DNA of 7,510 nt from Bacillota bacterium. GTDB taxonomy: Bacteria > Bacillota > Desulfitobacteriia > Desulfitobacteriales > Desulfitobacteriaceae. The translations under genes and the position numbers were made by a program. Under the pieces are notes generated by a model. That model ran no database searches, was not told the origin of the DNA, and worked only from the letters and a program-made list of their open reading frames with translations. This document shows, piece by piece, positions 6,794-7,510 of the stretch (position 1 is the first letter of the stretch; the number at the start of each line of letters is the position of its first letter). The stretch spans positions 1-7,510 of the forward strand of contig JAEWCM010000107.1 in NCBI GenBank assembly GCA_023390635.1. Reading direction: 5' to 3'.

Positions 6794-7240
6794 CTAGATG
6801 GTGAAATCATTTTCCCGCTTAATGATAATAGCCTGTTCAAACACATTTTTAATCACGCGCAGAATCAGACCTAAAATTGCGGCGCAGACGGCGATAATCA
6901 AGAAAAGAATATAATAGAATCCGGAAATGAATAAAATGCCGGAAACGGTAAAACTGCACCAGGACAAGATCCTCAGGAGTCTGACGTTTATGTCGGCGAA
7001 AACCTCTCCCCGCCTGATGTTGGCCAGCAGCCGGTCCAGGCAGACCAGGGACACCATCCCAGGCAAGGCGCAGGCATAGACGGTCACGAGCAGTGAATGA
7101 ATGATTTCCGGATCTTTTCCCGTATAGTCCACATAAGCAGGGATCAATTGGGGCATGGCCAGGGCGGCGATCACCACTAGCACGATAGCGGCCTTGGTAC
7201 AAATGGAAGACAGGATAACGGATCTATTCGGACTCCACAT
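6794..7240 (-). CDS. DUF2975 family membrane protein
   Basis: This is a 148-residue membrane protein of unknown function with four predicted transmembrane helices (roughly 11-31, 46-68, 88-108 and 108-130). DUF2975 signatures are visible: LLANIRRGEVFADINVRLLR between helices 2 and 3, and the C-terminal VIKNVFEQAIIIKRENDFTI. The ATG at 7240 has AAAGGA 8 nt upstream. It is the first gene of the operon, directly behind a strong promoter. Proteins of this family usually travel with small XRE regulators like the next gene, and a membrane-signalling pair is plausible but unproven. Confidence 0.93.
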   Translation of the reverse strand: MWSPNRSVILSSICTKAAIVLVVIAALAMPQLIPAYVDYTGKDPEIIHSLLVTVYACALPGMVSLVCLDRLLANIRRGEVFADINVRLLRILSWCSFTVSGILFISGFYYILFLIIAVCAAILGLILRVIKNVFEQAIIIKRENDFTI

Positions 7241-7284
7241 GATATCATTCCTTTCAATTAAGTCTTTCTCTTAATTCTAGCTCA

Positions 7285-7313
7285 ATTGTAAAGAGCGGAT
7301 TGTTGAATGTCAA
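7285..7313 (-). promoter_or_regulatory. Sigma-A-type promoter for the DUF2975-HTH-DUF4173 operon
   Basis: On the minus strand, TTGACA (7313-7308, perfect) is followed after exactly 17 bp by TACAAT (7290-7285, five of six). The -10 lies about 44 bp before the DUF2975 start codon. This is the best promoter match in the window. Confidence 0.85.
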
Positions 7314-7315
7314 CA
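7301..7315. promoter_or_regulatory. Inverted repeat overlapping the -35, candidate operator
   Basis: TGTTGA and TCAACA are separated by 3 nt and include the whole -35 hexamer. A repressor bound here would block the promoter. The HTH protein encoded in the same operon is the natural candidate. The arms are only 6 bp, so chance cannot be excluded. Confidence 0.4.
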
Positions 7316-7408
7316 TTAATTTATTGTTTTTCGATAATAATATATTGAATAGCAGTTGATAATGAATTGCAGCAAAAAGTAATCCTTAGTTGAAAGGTGA
7401 GAAGCCAT
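7316..7408. other. AT-rich spacer with no recognised gene
   Basis: This stretch between the operon promoter and the tandem array is AT-rich and shows no ribosome site or conserved protein. A degenerate extra repeat unit may begin near 7389 (GTTGAAAGG). The 61-codon minus-strand frame across 7316-7501 mostly translates the tandem repeats and is probably not a gene. Confidence 0.5.
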
Positions 7409-7510
7409 TTTGTAAACCGAGATGCAGTCTTTGTAACCGACAACTGAATATTTGTAAACGAAACGCAGTTTTTGTATCCGAAATGCCTGCTTTGAAAACA
7501 AAATGCAACT
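7409..7510. repeat. Five tandem 20-21 bp repeat units running off the right edge
   Basis: TTTG recurs at 7409, 7430, 7451, 7471 and 7491, giving spacings of 21, 21, 20 and 20 bp. The units approximate TTTGTAAACGAAATGCAGT: 7409 reads TTTGTAAACCGAGATGCAG, 7451 reads TTTGTAAACGAAACGCAGT and 7471 reads TTTGTATCCGAAATGCCTG. The units are diverged and abut without unique spacers, so this is not CRISPR. Two-helical-turn spacing puts the units on one face of DNA, as in transposase-binding arrays at IS21-type ends or replication iterons. The element is cut by the window edge, so its identity is open. Confidence 0.7.

Noticed and set aside
7316..7501. 61-codon minus-strand open frame
   Set aside because: Most of it is the translation of the 20-21 bp tandem repeats. 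It has no ribosome site, and it runs close to the next operon's promoter.
7409..7510. CRISPR array
   Set aside because: The units abut directly and are diverged, with no unique 30-40 bp spacers and no cas genes.

Overview
The window looks like chromosomal DNA from an anaerobic Firmicute of the class Clostridia, possibly a Desulfitobacterium or Peptococcaceae relative. That placement is inferred from strong AGGAGG-type ribosome sites, frequent TTG and GTG starts, mid-range GC with AT-rich intergenic regions, and the protein families present. No species-level marker is visible. All supported genes read on the minus strand, so transcription runs from high to low coordinates.

Layout, in order of transcription. 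(1) 7409-7510 carries five tandem 20-21 bp units that run off the right edge. They may be the end of a mobile element or another multi-site protein-binding array. (2) A near-consensus promoter (7285-7313) drives a three-gene operon: a DUF2975 membrane protein (7240-6794), a small YozG-like Cro/C1 regulator (6778-6554) and a polytopic DUF4173/DUF4153-type membrane protein (6564-5051). The last gene has a one-base frameshift near its N-terminus. (3) The 4850-5050 intergenic region holds a divergent copy of a dispersed repeat, a BceR-type inverted repeat (4941-4956), a long hairpin and an extended -10 element. (4) These precede a BceAB-type peptide-antibiotic resistance transporter, ATPase 4849-4082 and FtsX-like permease 4089-2101, ending at a long-stem terminator (2019-2069). 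No BceRS two-component system lies in the window.

(5) Next is a gene for an NYN-domain (PIN-like) putative RNase with a C-terminal OST-HTH/LOTUS RNA-binding domain (1880-979). It is split by a one-base deletion at a G run. A terminator follows at 904-940. (6) The 582-978 gap holds the other repeat copy and a 26-bp palindrome over a probable promoter. (7) That promoter drives a drug-export-type ABC ATPase (581 to the left edge) that starts at TTG and is cut by the window boundary.

The broad theme is envelope and antibiotic stress (two ABC systems and a membrane-protein/regulator operon) plus one RNA-metabolism gene. The two frameshifts, both single-base deletions in homopolymers, may be sequencing errors. 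No CRISPR, tRNA, rRNA or complete transposon is visible. The most notable signals are the split NYN/OST-HTH gene, the orphan BceR-like operator, the tandem array at the right edge and the dispersed intergenic repeat.
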